DNA of 64,000 bases from PALSA-270 sp963770915. Lineage in GTDB: Bacteria; Acidobacteriota; Terriglobia; Terriglobales; Acidobacteriaceae. A model generated the notes under the pieces. The model made no database searches. It was not told the DNA's origin and saw nothing but the letters and a program-made list of their open reading frames with translations. This document shows positions 53,157-61,549 of the stretch, piece by piece. Positions within the stretch are counted from its first letter, which is position 1; each line of letters begins with the position of its first letter. The stretch spans positions 3,348,001-3,412,000 of the forward strand of contig CAVYRG010000001.1 of NCBI GenBank assembly GCA_963770915.1. Reading direction: 5' to 3'. The position numbers and the translations under genes were made by a program.

Positions 53157-53942
53157 CTATCCTCCTTTCAACCGGCGGTTGTTCGTCCGCTCGGCATAGA
53201 GCTGCTCTTGGAGATTGTTGATGTGAGTCACTAGTCTCGGGTCGGCGCCAGGCACCCCCGGTGTCGGCTTGGACGTTGTCGCGCCAGACTTGCCGGTAAG
53301 GGCCTCAAGCCGCATAGACATGTCCGCCAAAATCTCAGACTTCTTGCGCAGTTCCTCGCGAGCGACATCTCTTTCCCTGGTTGCTGTATTCCGCTCGCTA
53401 GCCACGCATGCCAGCTCGCCCTTCAATTGTTCGAATTCCGAGGCTTTGCCGGAAGCGTTGTCCCCATGCTCTGCTGCTTCGACGACTCGATTGCACCGTT
53501 CGATGTGGGTGTTGTATCGCTCGATTGCGTCCTGGGCGATCTTTCGGGAGTAGGCGTCCTGGTTGTAGAGGTCGGCCATCATCTCCGCCGTGATCCACAT
53601 TGCCCGCCGATGATCAATACGCAACTTGGCGCAGGCGATTGCCATGACGACGAGCGCCAGCGTGTTTGCCGCGCAGTACAGAAAGTACGGATTCCTCAGC
53701 CGCGCTTCGAGGAACGCCTGCCGCTCATGCTCCAGCCATTGGCCATAGTCAATGTCATTCGGATTGAACTGCTTCAGTAAGAACTCGTACCACGTGCCTT
53801 GGCGTGTATAGAGAGGATGAACAGGAGTGCTCGATGCCTTTGCTGCGCGGGACTGCGAAGCGTGTGGCTCTGCACCAGCGCGTGCGCTGCTGAAGGCGAG
53901 CCCAACTGCCAACACGCAGAAGGTTAGGAGTTTGCCCCTCAC
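53157..53942 (-). CDS. Exported coiled-coil membrane protein of the transfer region
   Basis: About 261 residues from the GTG at 53942, which overlaps the coupling-protein stop by four bases (GTGA); the ATG at 53948 is less well spaced from GGAGG. A signal peptide (MRGKLLTFCVLAVGLAFSSA) is followed by a soluble region, a membrane helix (LYCAANTLALVVMAIACAKL) and a long coiled coil rich in Glu and Arg (CVASERNTATRERDVAREEL). It may link the coupling protein to the secretion channel. Translation is coupled to the coupling protein. Confidence 0.65.
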   Translation of the reverse strand: MRGKLLTFCVLAVGLAFSSARAGAEPHASQSRAAKASSTPVHPLYTRQGTWYEFLLKQFNPNDIDYGQWLEHERQAFLEARLRNPYFLYCAANTLALVVMAIACAKLRIDHRRAMWITAEMMADLYNQDAYSRKIAQDAIERYNTHIERCNRVVEAAEHGDNASGKASEFEQLKGELACVASERNTATRERDVAREELRKKSEILADMSMRLEALTGKSGATTSKPTPGVPGADPRLVTHINNLQEQLYAERTNNRRLKGG

Positions 53943-55720
53943 AACCATCCTCCTGTCTTGCGGCGGCGGCTGACCGCAACAAGTTCCGGAGTCTTGAACC
54001 GCAGGTTGGCCCCAGCCGAGTCTTCGCGGGACTGGCGAAGCGTTGGGTAGAGCTGTGGTATGAATCGCGGCACCTTAACATCTTCCGGTGCCCGTACGTG
54101 CAACAGGGTGTGCAGCGTGCCGCGTGCATCGTCGGTCATGAGAATCTCCATCTGCGCCTTGGGGAGATTCTTGATGTGTTCATCGAGCGCCCGCGTCTCG
54201 CGGTCTTCTCGTTCGACCGCGGCATCGGTCTGCTGGTACTTCTCGTACCCGAACAGCCTCCAACGCTGCATGGACACACTGCGCCGCGTCACACTGTGTT
54301 CCGCGGAAGCCCGTAGGAAGTAGCGTGAGGTTTCTTCATCCCGCGTGCGCAGGATCATGGTCGTGTTGGGAGCGGAAGCGACGTCTTCCTTAAATCCACG
54401 GTCGACCTGCATGAGCTGCGGCAAGGCTTGCATGGAGAACAGGAAAGCCGTGTTCGTTCCACGAGCCGTCTGGAGGATCTGGGCGAAGTTGCGGTAGCCG
54501 AAGGGCGCGAACTCATCTAGGACAATGCTGAGCATGGGCCGATTCACGCGCAGCCGGTGTTCTTCGCTTTCATACCGTTTGCCGATGACGAGTTGCAGAT
54601 TCTGCAGAAGCATCTTGCCCAGCGAGCGCATGGGCTCAGGGTTCTTGTTGATGTTGAGAGATACGATCAGTATGAGTTCCTGGTCAATCACGTCGTCCAA
54701 TGACAACAACTGCTCGTATGGTCCGGTCAACACACTCAGTTGGTCGTCGAGGAAGGTCATGCATTCGTTGAGCAGGCCCTGGATCTTCTGCACGCGCTCC
54801 CGGTCTCCGAGTGACGTATACAGGTTCTTGACCGACATCTCGAAGTTCAACCGGCGCTGGGTGGGAAGTGATGTATCCAAGGCAATACGCTTGCGTGCTT
54901 TTTCGACCTGCTCCTTCATGACCCGTTCGTCCATGGCCATGACCAAGACGTCATAGAAGTTGAATTTCAAACCCGTGTAGAAGAGCACACGCACGATGTC
55001 GGCCAGGTAGTTAAGCTGGTGTTTGGCAAAGAACTCCTTCCGAAGATTGAATGAACCAAAGATCATGGCGACAACCGGCATGTACTCATCATCGGAACAT
55101 TGGAACGGGTTGTAGCGCACCGACAGATCGGGCCGGGCGGGATTCAGCAGCCTGAGTTGGTGAAGGCGGCCGGCACGGTGCACATGCGGCAACAGGTCCT
55201 GAAAAAACTCAAGGTCGCCTTTACCATCGAAGATGACCATCGGTATGCGGTGGGGTTCATGGGGAGGACCAACGGCTCGCGCAAGGTCCTGCGAGATGAT
55301 GTTCCGCAGTAGTGTGGTCTTTCCGGTACCGGTCATGCCCAACAGGATGCCCTGCATGACGCGTACATGGTCAGGCCAATACCACGGCTGGCCCTGAATG
55401 TCATAACCGAGCACGACCTCACTCCGTTCCCAAGCCTGTCTGACAGTTCGTTCATCTTGTTTCCGCGAGATCGCCAGAGGGGCATGAGGCCATTCCCGTT
55501 CCCGCCGCGACCGACGTGTGAACCACAGGATGCCCGCTCCTGTGAGACCTGATACCAATATGGACAGGTAGGTGGCCAGTTCCGTTAATTGGCGGTTCGT
55601 CAAGTGATAACGTTCACGCGCGACATACCACGCAAACCAGCCAAGAAACATGAATGCAAAGCCGACGACGATCTCGGCGCTTTCGAGCATTGGGGGATGA
55701 TGGTGCCGCTCGGGTTGCAT
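53939..55720 (-). CDS. Type IV secretion coupling protein (VirD4/TraD-like)
   Basis: A 593-residue inner-membrane ATPase that delivers DNA to the conjugation channel, from the ATG at 55720 behind GGGGAGG. Two membrane helices lie at about 17-35 and 51-68. Walker A is ILLGMTGTGKTTLLRN at 126-140, followed by IPMVIFDGKGDLEFF (159-173). Walker B is MLSIVLDEFAPFGYR at 396-410. A C-terminal motif has TARGTNTAFLFSMQALPQLM, the typical Q of motif III, with an all-alpha domain between. The gene is intact and cotranscribed with the downstream coiled-coil protein. A relaxase is not found in the window. Confidence 0.9.
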   Translation of the reverse strand: MQPERHHHPPMLESAEIVVGFAFMFLGWFAWYVARERYHLTNRQLTELATYLSILVSGLTGAGILWFTRRSRREREWPHAPLAISRKQDERTVRQAWERSEVVLGYDIQGQPWYWPDHVRVMQGILLGMTGTGKTTLLRNIISQDLARAVGPPHEPHRIPMVIFDGKGDLEFFQDLLPHVHRAGRLHQLRLLNPARPDLSVRYNPFQCSDDEYMPVVAMIFGSFNLRKEFFAKHQLNYLADIVRVLFYTGLKFNFYDVLVMAMDERVMKEQVEKARKRIALDTSLPTQRRLNFEMSVKNLYTSLGDRERVQKIQGLLNECMTFLDDQLSVLTGPYEQLLSLDDVIDQELILIVSLNINKNPEPMRSLGKMLLQNLQLVIGKRYESEEHRLRVNRPMLSIVLDEFAPFGYRNFAQILQTARGTNTAFLFSMQALPQLMQVDRGFKEDVASAPNTTMILRTRDEETSRYFLRASAEHSVTRRSVSMQRWRLFGYEKYQQTDAAVEREDRETRALDEHIKNLPKAQMEILMTDDARGTLHTLLHVRAPEDVKVPRFIPQLYPTLRQSREDSAGANLRFKTPELVAVSRRRKTGGWL

Positions 55721-55742
55721 GGCTGATTGCCTCCCCACGTCG

Positions 55743-55970
55743 TCAGTGCCACAAATTGAAATAGGCGAAGGCCACGGCCGAAGCGGAGGCTATCAGCAGG
55801 AGAAACACAAACCAGCGTTGTGGTCTTGGGAACGACCCCGCTTCGAACGGGCTCCGCGGTTCGAGAATGTGAGCTGCGATTGCTTTTGAGCAGCCCAAGT
55901 CGGGGCGACCGTGCAAATAGTGCTCAAGTATTGTGTGAATCTCTTCGGCCGATACCCGTTCCTGCATCAT
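55743..55970 (-). CDS. Small membrane protein of the transfer region
   Basis: A 75-residue protein. VSAEEIHTILEHYLHGRPDL opens the soluble part and WFVFLLLIASASAVAFAYFN forms a C-terminal membrane helix. Its ATG comes directly after the stop of the VirB9-like gene, and its stop is 22 bases before the coupling protein. It is probably a small structural or assembly component. Confidence 0.6.
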   Translation of the reverse strand: MMQERVSAEEIHTILEHYLHGRPDLGCSKAIAAHILEPRSPFEAGSFPRPQRWFVFLLLIASASAVAFAYFNLWH

Positions 55971-56804
55971 CTAGCGCACCAGAAAAGCCGCAACTTGTTC
56001 GCGGTTATCGTTAGCAAATTGAAAACGTAACACCATCGGCTCTTTCGAAGGCGGAACACGCAGGGCCACGAGCCCGAGGCATTGCTGGCCAGGTTGAAGA
56101 TGAGAGGACTGCACATGTCCTTCGATCACGCTGACAGGAGACTGCTCCTTAATATCGAGTCGTGAAGCTTCCCGGTCACCAAGCTGCGAGTCCACCAGGC
56201 CATAGAGCGACTCAGGATAGCGAACACCCGGGAGCAGGTACACGTGTGGTGTCGTGACCTCATAGGTGTGAGCACTGTTATTGCGGACGGCGTAACGCAC
56301 CAGCAATCGGCCATCCTTCTCATAAAGGTCGCGAATCCTAACTTCGACTGGCCTGGTTGACGGCTTTGCCGACTCCAGCCGGACGGGCTGTCCCGATAGC
56401 AGAACCTCGGTTGGCGATGGTTCTTGCGGTTTGACACTCGTGGGTTTCGGCTGAGGAGGTAACTCCTGATCTACAGCAAAGTCCATCACCGCCACTGAAC
56501 CAGCGGGTTCAAGTTCATAGTTCAGACGCTGGGACGAAGTCCAGACGAACAGATTCGTAGAGGCGTCGGGTTCGGTCGGCTGTACGAAGACCTTGTTCTC
56601 ACGCCATTCCACTTTGAAGGATTGACTGCCGGCTGCCACTTGTAGCACAGGCTCGCGGAGCTCGATGACGGTCAGATGGTTGAGCGCCGTTTTCAGGTGA
56701 ATGATCTGCCCCGGATCATTCGGTTCACGGTCGATCTTCTGAGCGAGCAGCTGCGCGCCTGTCGTCCCAATAATAAGGATAGTGAGAATCCAAAGCCGTC
56801 TCAT
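55971..56804 (-). CDS. VirB9/TrbG-like conjugal transfer protein
   Basis: A 277-residue exported protein, with AAGGAGG upstream of the ATG. A signal peptide (MRRLWILTILIIGTTGAQLL) is followed by QIIHLKTALNHLTVIELREP, VLQVAAGSQSFKVEWRENKV and FVQPTEPDASTNLFVWTSSQ. RLNYELEPAGS completes the N-terminal domain seen in VirB9/TrbG proteins, and a beta C-terminal domain carries VEVRIRDLYEKDGRLLVRYA. In VirB systems this protein forms the outer part of the channel core. Assignment rests on the pattern and its place with VirB8 and TrbL. Confidence 0.72.
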   Translation of the reverse strand: MRRLWILTILIIGTTGAQLLAQKIDREPNDPGQIIHLKTALNHLTVIELREPVLQVAAGSQSFKVEWRENKVFVQPTEPDASTNLFVWTSSQRLNYELEPAGSVAVMDFAVDQELPPQPKPTSVKPQEPSPTEVLLSGQPVRLESAKPSTRPVEVRIRDLYEKDGRLLVRYAVRNNSAHTYEVTTPHVYLLPGVRYPESLYGLVDSQLGDREASRLDIKEQSPVSVIEGHVQSSHLQPGQQCLGLVALRVPPSKEPMVLRFQFANDNREQVAAFLVR

Positions 56805-56853
56805 CGATCCGTACCTCCTTTCCGCGTCTCGCGGTTTGAGTTGTTGAGAAAAG

Positions 56854-56884
56854 CCCAGGAGGTTTCAATTCGAAACCTCCTGGG
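56854..56884 (-). terminator. Strong terminator after the polymerase-like gene
   Basis: CCCAGGAGGTTTC (56854-56866) and GAAACCTCCTGGG (56872-56884) form a perfect 13-bp stem with a five-base loop, 6 bases after the stop of the polymerase-like gene. On the minus strand it is followed by CTTTTCTC, a short T run. The stem contains AGGAGG. It separates this gene from the VirB9-like gene. Confidence 0.85.
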
Positions 56885-56889
56885 ACGAG

Positions 56890-59724
56890 TCAGTTCACGG
56901 TTTGCGGCAAAGTGGCAACGCCTTTAGGGACTTCAGGGCGCCGCTGGGTCCCGGGAAATGTGACAATCCCATCCCGTGTTTCGCTTCTGCCGTGTTGAAT
57001 CGGGAAGGAACGCACACGCTCGATGACAACTGGCGAGCCTTGTGCATCCCGTTCTCGAAATACCTCGCCCTTCCTGGTCACCTGCGCCAGAAAGATGAGG
57101 CGTTCATGAATTTCGTCGTCGCCATTGGTGAAATGGCTGACCAGAAAGATGCGTCCCTCCCGGTCAATTTCCACCTCGCCGTCGCAGAGATTGGGGATCT
57201 CCACGCTGACGGGCCGGCCTCCAGTTCGTTCCGCGATTTGGTCGACAACCTCTTGCGGAAACGCATAGAAAACGATTGAGCCAGTACCGGGAGCAGATTC
57301 ATGCTCCGGATCCGGCCGTCTGTCTCGACACACGATCGAATGCAGAGCTGACAGATAGGCCAAACGCGTTCCATTCTTGCTTTGCGCCCACGCCCGTACC
57401 TGGTCGATCAGGGCCCGCAGTTCTTCTCGTGAACGTTCTTCATAGGCTCGAAACGCCGCTGAGGCCTGGTTGCGACGGAAGATAGCCTCTTTCCGGGTGT
57501 CGGCGTCATCCTTCTTCGCCTCCACCTCGGCGTTGGCCTGTTCCAGTTGCTCCCAGAGTTCTCGCCGGCGGCTGAGCGCCTGCGTCACGACGTTTGCATA
57601 GTATTTGTTTACGGTGGAACACTCCGCGAATATCTCCGGAGTGAACTCCGCGCCTCCGATCAGGCCGCGGAAATCTGAGAGTGGCGCCACCGCCGACTCG
57701 GAGAAGTAGCGGCCGAGTTCTTTGCGCAGGAAGTTGTAGAGCTTTCCAACCTTGTCGCGATCTGTGACAGGCAGGTGCTCGTCCATCTCGGCGATGCGCT
57801 GTTTCTGTTTCAACTTGAGCCATGGAGCCGTCGTGACTTCGCTTCGAACGCTGCGAATCACCTCCTGATCCGGCTGAGTGCCGTGTTTCAGTTGATCGAG
57901 AGCGTTCTGTAGCTGATCCACGAGTTGCCTCGCGAGGTCATCTCTTCCGTGAGCCAGGCACGATGTCTTCAGGTCAGTAATGGAACCAATCTGATTCCCG
58001 CGCGCCTGCATGGCAACCTGGGGCAAGTTCCACCAGGGGCTGGGCGGCTTCGGAGCTTTGTTCTTTTGCGCCGAATGCCGTTCTTCGTAGGAGAACCGGT
58101 CTCGGACGAAGCGAGGGAACTTGTCGCCTTCGAGCACACACACCTGATCGAAGTCGAAGTCTCCACCGTTTCGTGCTGCCGCTTCGGAATGAAGCGTCAA
58201 CGTGCCTCGTAGCTTGAGTTGGTGATCTATCACCTCCGCAGCCTTTTTATCTGACATCCGGCAGCCGTGCTTCGTCAGGCTTTGGGCCAGCAAAGACACG
58301 ACTTCTTCCGAAGACAGGTTTTCGAATGGCAGAAGATCTTCCTTCATACGAATGGGATAGCGAACGATCAGACCGTGGCGCGATGGGACAGGAACGATGC
58401 CTCGGTCTTTCGGGATCCAGTCCGAACCACAAAAGATTTCACCCTCGTGAAGAAGCAGATAGCCGTCGTCCGCCAAGGCGAAGCCGGGGAGGCGAAAACC
58501 GCCACTGGTGCACAACCGATACGCCCACCGCGCCAGCACTTTCTGCAAGTGATGGTTCACGAACGGGTGTTTCAGCATGTACCCGGTGCCATCGGCAATC
58601 AATGCGCCGTCGGCGACAGTGTACTCACTGCTGGTGTACTCAGGATCGGGTTCCTCTCCTGCCACGACTACACGTTGCGTCTCCTGCGAGCCGAGCAGTT
58701 CGAAAAGGTCAGTGAAGTTGTTTTCTTCCCATGCCTTCCGAAGGCTCTCGATCTCTCGGAGAGCGTATGGTTTGATCTCAAGCTCAATCGAGTCTTCCGG
58801 TGCATGTTCCACCAGCGTGTAGCTCGACTGAAATTGGAGATCACGCGAAATGTCGCGGATTCCCACCAACACGGTTCCGCGATAAGCGTGTGCTTGCCGG
58901 TCGCCAAGAATAGACCGGATGGTCCGCAAGACTCCGCCTTGGTACTTGGGTTTCACGGACGATTTCGGCAGGATGATGTCGGCCTCAAGTGCTTCGGCCA
59001 ATTCATCCGCCATAACTTTGAAGGATCCTTTCGCCTGTGTTTTGTCGAACGCGAGACGAAATTGGTAGAAGCGGTGAGAGCGAAGAAGTTTTCGGGAAAT
59101 CTTCATCTCCGCCAGATCACGAATTGCCCTGTGCTCATCGCTTTCCAGCGGGGAATCCTGCTTCTCTTTCTTTTTCGCAAGAAGTCGCTGCATCTCCTGA
59201 GTGAGGAGTTCGTGCCGGTGCTTCGCCTGCAACTGTCGGAACAGTGACAGTGAGATCCACCCCCGGCAGTCATTGGTGCCGAGCTGATGATCGTCCACAA
59301 CGAGCAGTCGGCATTCTGGTACTTCCACCAGGACCTTGCAGGAGGACACCAGAATCCCGAAGTAGGTCATGGCCGCTTGCGGTGAGAATCGGAACCTTTC
59401 GGCAAGCCGTTTCTCGTGCTTGGAGTCAGCAGCGTAAAATTTCCCTTTCTTCGCGCTGCCACTGGCTCCGACCAGGCTGTACCGAATTCCGTCAAATTCC
59501 ACTCGGGTGAGCGCCTGTTCTACGATCGCCTGCTCACAAGCATCCAGGGGTTCGGTGGGCACATCGACGGTGGCCACACGAATGCCTGGACAGAATCCTT
59601 GAAGCAGGGTGTTCGTAAGCTGTTCTTCCCGAGCAAGTCTCATAGTTTTCTTCGACAAATGACCGTCGCGATCAAGTTCGAGCGCGAGGATCGGCATCAC
59701 TGTGCTTTCCATAACCTGCGGCAT
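56890..59724 (-). CDS. RNA-dependent RNA polymerase-like protein (QDE-1/RDR-type two-barrel family)
   Basis: A 944-residue protein from the ATG at 59724 behind AAGGAGA. The motif series follows eukaryotic RDR/QDE-1 enzymes. Residues 81-100 are RYSLVGASGSAKKGKFYAAD, compared with the RDR FxFLxxSxSQLR block. Residues 150-163 are TNDCRGWISLSLFR, compared with FSDGxGxIS. Residues 220-236 are YQFRLAFDKTQAKGSFK, compared with xQIRxxGxKGxxxV. R455/P457 lie in LIVRYPIRMKEDLL, compared with RxPxxHxGD. The catalytic loop is NGGDFDFDQV at 519-528, with D522, D524 and D526 and Phe525 in place of the Gly of DxDGD. Residues 574-586 are ARGNQIGSITDLK, compared with the GxIGxLxN block. A helical C-terminal half ends in beta-rich sequence. 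No Walker motifs are present. It lies among transfer genes and is intact. Activity and template are unknown. Confidence 0.75.
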   Translation of the reverse strand: MPQVMESTVMPILALELDRDGHLSKKTMRLAREEQLTNTLLQGFCPGIRVATVDVPTEPLDACEQAIVEQALTRVEFDGIRYSLVGASGSAKKGKFYAADSKHEKRLAERFRFSPQAAMTYFGILVSSCKVLVEVPECRLLVVDDHQLGTNDCRGWISLSLFRQLQAKHRHELLTQEMQRLLAKKKEKQDSPLESDEHRAIRDLAEMKISRKLLRSHRFYQFRLAFDKTQAKGSFKVMADELAEALEADIILPKSSVKPKYQGGVLRTIRSILGDRQAHAYRGTVLVGIRDISRDLQFQSSYTLVEHAPEDSIELEIKPYALREIESLRKAWEENNFTDLFELLGSQETQRVVVAGEEPDPEYTSSEYTVADGALIADGTGYMLKHPFVNHHLQKVLARWAYRLCTSGGFRLPGFALADDGYLLLHEGEIFCGSDWIPKDRGIVPVPSRHGLIVRYPIRMKEDLLPFENLSSEEVVSLLAQSLTKHGCRMSDKKAAEVIDHQLKLRGTLTLHSEAAARNGGDFDFDQVCVLEGDKFPRFVRDRFSYEERHSAQKNKAPKPPSPWWNLPQVAMQARGNQIGSITDLKTSCLAHGRDDLARQLVDQLQNALDQLKHGTQPDQEVIRSVRSEVTTAPWLKLKQKQRIAEMDEHLPVTDRDKVGKLYNFLRKELGRYFSESAVAPLSDFRGLIGGAEFTPEIFAECSTVNKYYANVVTQALSRRRELWEQLEQANAEVEAKKDDADTRKEAIFRRNQASAAFRAYEERSREELRALIDQVRAWAQSKNGTRLAYLSALHSIVCRDRRPDPEHESAPGTGSIVFYAFPQEVVDQIAERTGGRPVSVEIPNLCDGEVEIDREGRIFLVSHFTNGDDEIHERLIFLAQVTRKGEVFRERDAQGSPVVIERVRSFPIQHGRSETRDGIVTFPGTQRRPEVPKGVATLPQTVN

Positions 59725-59861
59725 GTCGGAATCTCCTTTTCTGTCGAGCAAAGAGCAGAAGCGGAGCCGGCTTGTGCCTGCTCCTTGCTGCCCATTGCCG
59801 AAAACGGTGAAATGACTTTCGGCCGGGCAGCGAAAGGCCAGGCCAACGAATTGGTTTTGGT

Positions 59862-60188
59862 TTAGAACATACGTTTTGCCATCGGTTGCATCTCTGTCAT
59901 CTGCGCATTCCGATTTGCCCTCGTTGTTTCCCCGAGCTTTCTAAAGAACCTACGGAGCCTGCGCAGTCTGAACCAGCACCACTCTCCCCATGCCGTGATC
60001 ATGCAAAGTAACCCGACCACGAAGAGGAGCACTATCGCCCCCGACACCACATTCGCGATGCTCAGAGACGAGTATTGAAAATACGCGCGGACCTGATCGA
60101 AGAGTTGATATGCCACGATCAGCCCGGTGACTTTAATCACGGCGACAAGCCACGGTTTGAAGTGTGTCAGAAACCGTTGCTTCACCAT
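59862..60188 (-). CDS. Small membrane protein of the transfer region
   Basis: A 108-residue protein. Helices at about 12-33 (WLVAVIKVTGLIVAYQLFDQ) and 45-68 (ANVVSGAIVLLFVVGLLCMI) are followed by a basic tail (WFRLRRLRRFFRKLGETTRA). GAGGAAGAG precedes the ATG. No family is recognised. It is between the 107-residue protein and the polymerase-like gene, on the same strand. Confidence 0.55.
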   Translation of the reverse strand: MVKQRFLTHFKPWLVAVIKVTGLIVAYQLFDQVRAYFQYSSLSIANVVSGAIVLLFVVGLLCMITAWGEWCWFRLRRLRRFFRKLGETTRANRNAQMTEMQPMAKRMF

Positions 60189-60398
60189 TTCTCTTCCTCC
60201 TTTTTGTCTGGACCACGACAGAGAGGAGGGCGCGGTATGGCTCCCTCCACTATCCTGGTCGAAAACGGTTAAGGTTCCCGGCCAGGTTCATGAAGAAGCC
60301 AGACCAGCACTCATCCACAATCAGTTTGTGGATCGCTCACTACAGATCAGCGTCTGTGATGAAACCGTGCTATGAAGGTCAAACTGTCAAACATTCTC

Positions 60399-60722
60399 TT
60401 AGCCCGTTCCTTTCTTCGTGACAGGCTCTCGCTTTAACTCAGGATTTTTCCCGGTAAAATCGGCTACCGGTCGCCACTCTTGCAGGCTGTAGTAGGTCAC
60501 TCCCAACTTGAGGGCTTCGACCCGGATTTCGCCCTCACTCGAAAACTCACGGCCAAGTTCGGGAGAATGACCGGCCACGCCAGACTTGGGCAGGAAGAAG
60601 CGCGCTCCGGATAAGGCGTCCTCTTCTCCAGCGGGCCGCAGTTTGCGCGCCGATTTGCCTGTCTGGCGGATAGCTGTCTGGCTCGTTCTCTCATCGGGAA
60701 GAGATGCAGTCATGGTCGACAT
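60399..60722 (-). CDS. Hypothetical soluble protein of the transfer region
   Basis: A 107-residue hydrophilic protein. It includes GKSARKLRPAGEEDALSGAR, EFSSEGEIRVEALKLGVTYY and SLQEWRPVADFTGKNPELKR. It lies 20 bases after the VirB8-like gene. Function unknown. Confidence 0.5.
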   Translation of the reverse strand: MSTMTASLPDERTSQTAIRQTGKSARKLRPAGEEDALSGARFFLPKSGVAGHSPELGREFSSEGEIRVEALKLGVTYYSLQEWRPVADFTGKNPELKREPVTKKGTG

Positions 60723-60742
60723 CTTGACTCCCTTTCAATGCT

Positions 60743-61504
60743 TCATTTGTCCAGCTCGCTTCGTTGCAAAAGGCCGTTCTCACGTTCTCCCACCATTTGT
60801 TGTTCGGAAAAGTCCGCCACAAGAAGGCCGCTCGGATTCAGTTCCGTTCGCTGTTCTTCAACCAGGCGGAGGTTGTACTGCCCCACGATTCGGTCGGTTA
60901 CCTCTGTTCCGCTCTTGATGCGGTGAATTTCCTTAACGCCGAACACGACATAACTCCACGGAGTGTCTTTGGAGCGCTCGATCGACCGGATACGAAAATC
61001 GGAGATGATGTGGTCCTGCTGGATCTTTCCGACCACGTCGTCCTTTCTCAACTTGTCCATCGTGAGTTTCCGCAGATTTGTGGTCATCATGTTGAGTGAT
61101 TCGGCGAGATCGCGGGTGACCGAATCCGGCGTGTACGTGAGGTAGTGCTGCAGGAATGTTCTGAGCACAGCCCGTGCTTCCATATCGGTGGGAGCGGAAG
61201 AATTCTCACTGGTTCCATTCGAGCCGGCGTCGGCTGATAAGACTAGCGCCAGCCTCGATACTGGATCTGTCCTGGCTCTGGCGCCTACGACCGTGGCATC
61301 GCCATCCTTGTCCACCCGGATGATCGTCGGTGGTTGGATTCGAACGTAGACAGCGAATGCGAGCGAACCGAGAGCGATGACCCCGAACAGGATGGCCAGC
61401 AACATTGCTCGGTTGGCATAAGCGCGAAGCATGCCGTCGTGCTCGTAGTACTTCGTGTAAGCGGCAATCTCCGGAATTTCAGGGTCTTCGTTTTTTCGTT
61501 TCAT
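60743..61504 (-). CDS. VirB8/TrbF-like type IV secretion protein
   Basis: A 253-residue bitopic inner-membrane protein. A short cytoplasmic N-terminus (IPEIAAYTKYYEHDGMLRAY) leads into one helix (AMLLAILFGVIALGSLAFAV). The periplasmic NTF2-like domain carries IRVDKDGDATVVGARARTDP, AVLRTFLQHYLTYTPDSVTR, IISDFRIRSIERSKDTPWSY and VVFGVKEIHRIKSGTEVTDR. This is the layout of VirB8/TrbF, a channel assembly factor. Flanking TrbL- and TrbJ-like genes support the call. Confidence 0.82.
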   Translation of the reverse strand: MKRKNEDPEIPEIAAYTKYYEHDGMLRAYANRAMLLAILFGVIALGSLAFAVYVRIQPPTIIRVDKDGDATVVGARARTDPVSRLALVLSADAGSNGTSENSSAPTDMEARAVLRTFLQHYLTYTPDSVTRDLAESLNMMTTNLRKLTMDKLRKDDVVGKIQQDHIISDFRIRSIERSKDTPWSYVVFGVKEIHRIKSGTEVTDRIVGQYNLRLVEEQRTELNPSGLLVADFSEQQMVGERENGLLQRSELDK

Positions 61505-61549
61505 ATTGGACGAATCACTCTTCTGATTTCGAAGGAATCTCGAAACCCT

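Noticed and set aside
58267..59247. 326-codon plus-strand frame opposite the polymerase-like gene
   Set aside because: Antisense shadow in GC-rich coding DNA, with no ribosome site and no recognisable product.
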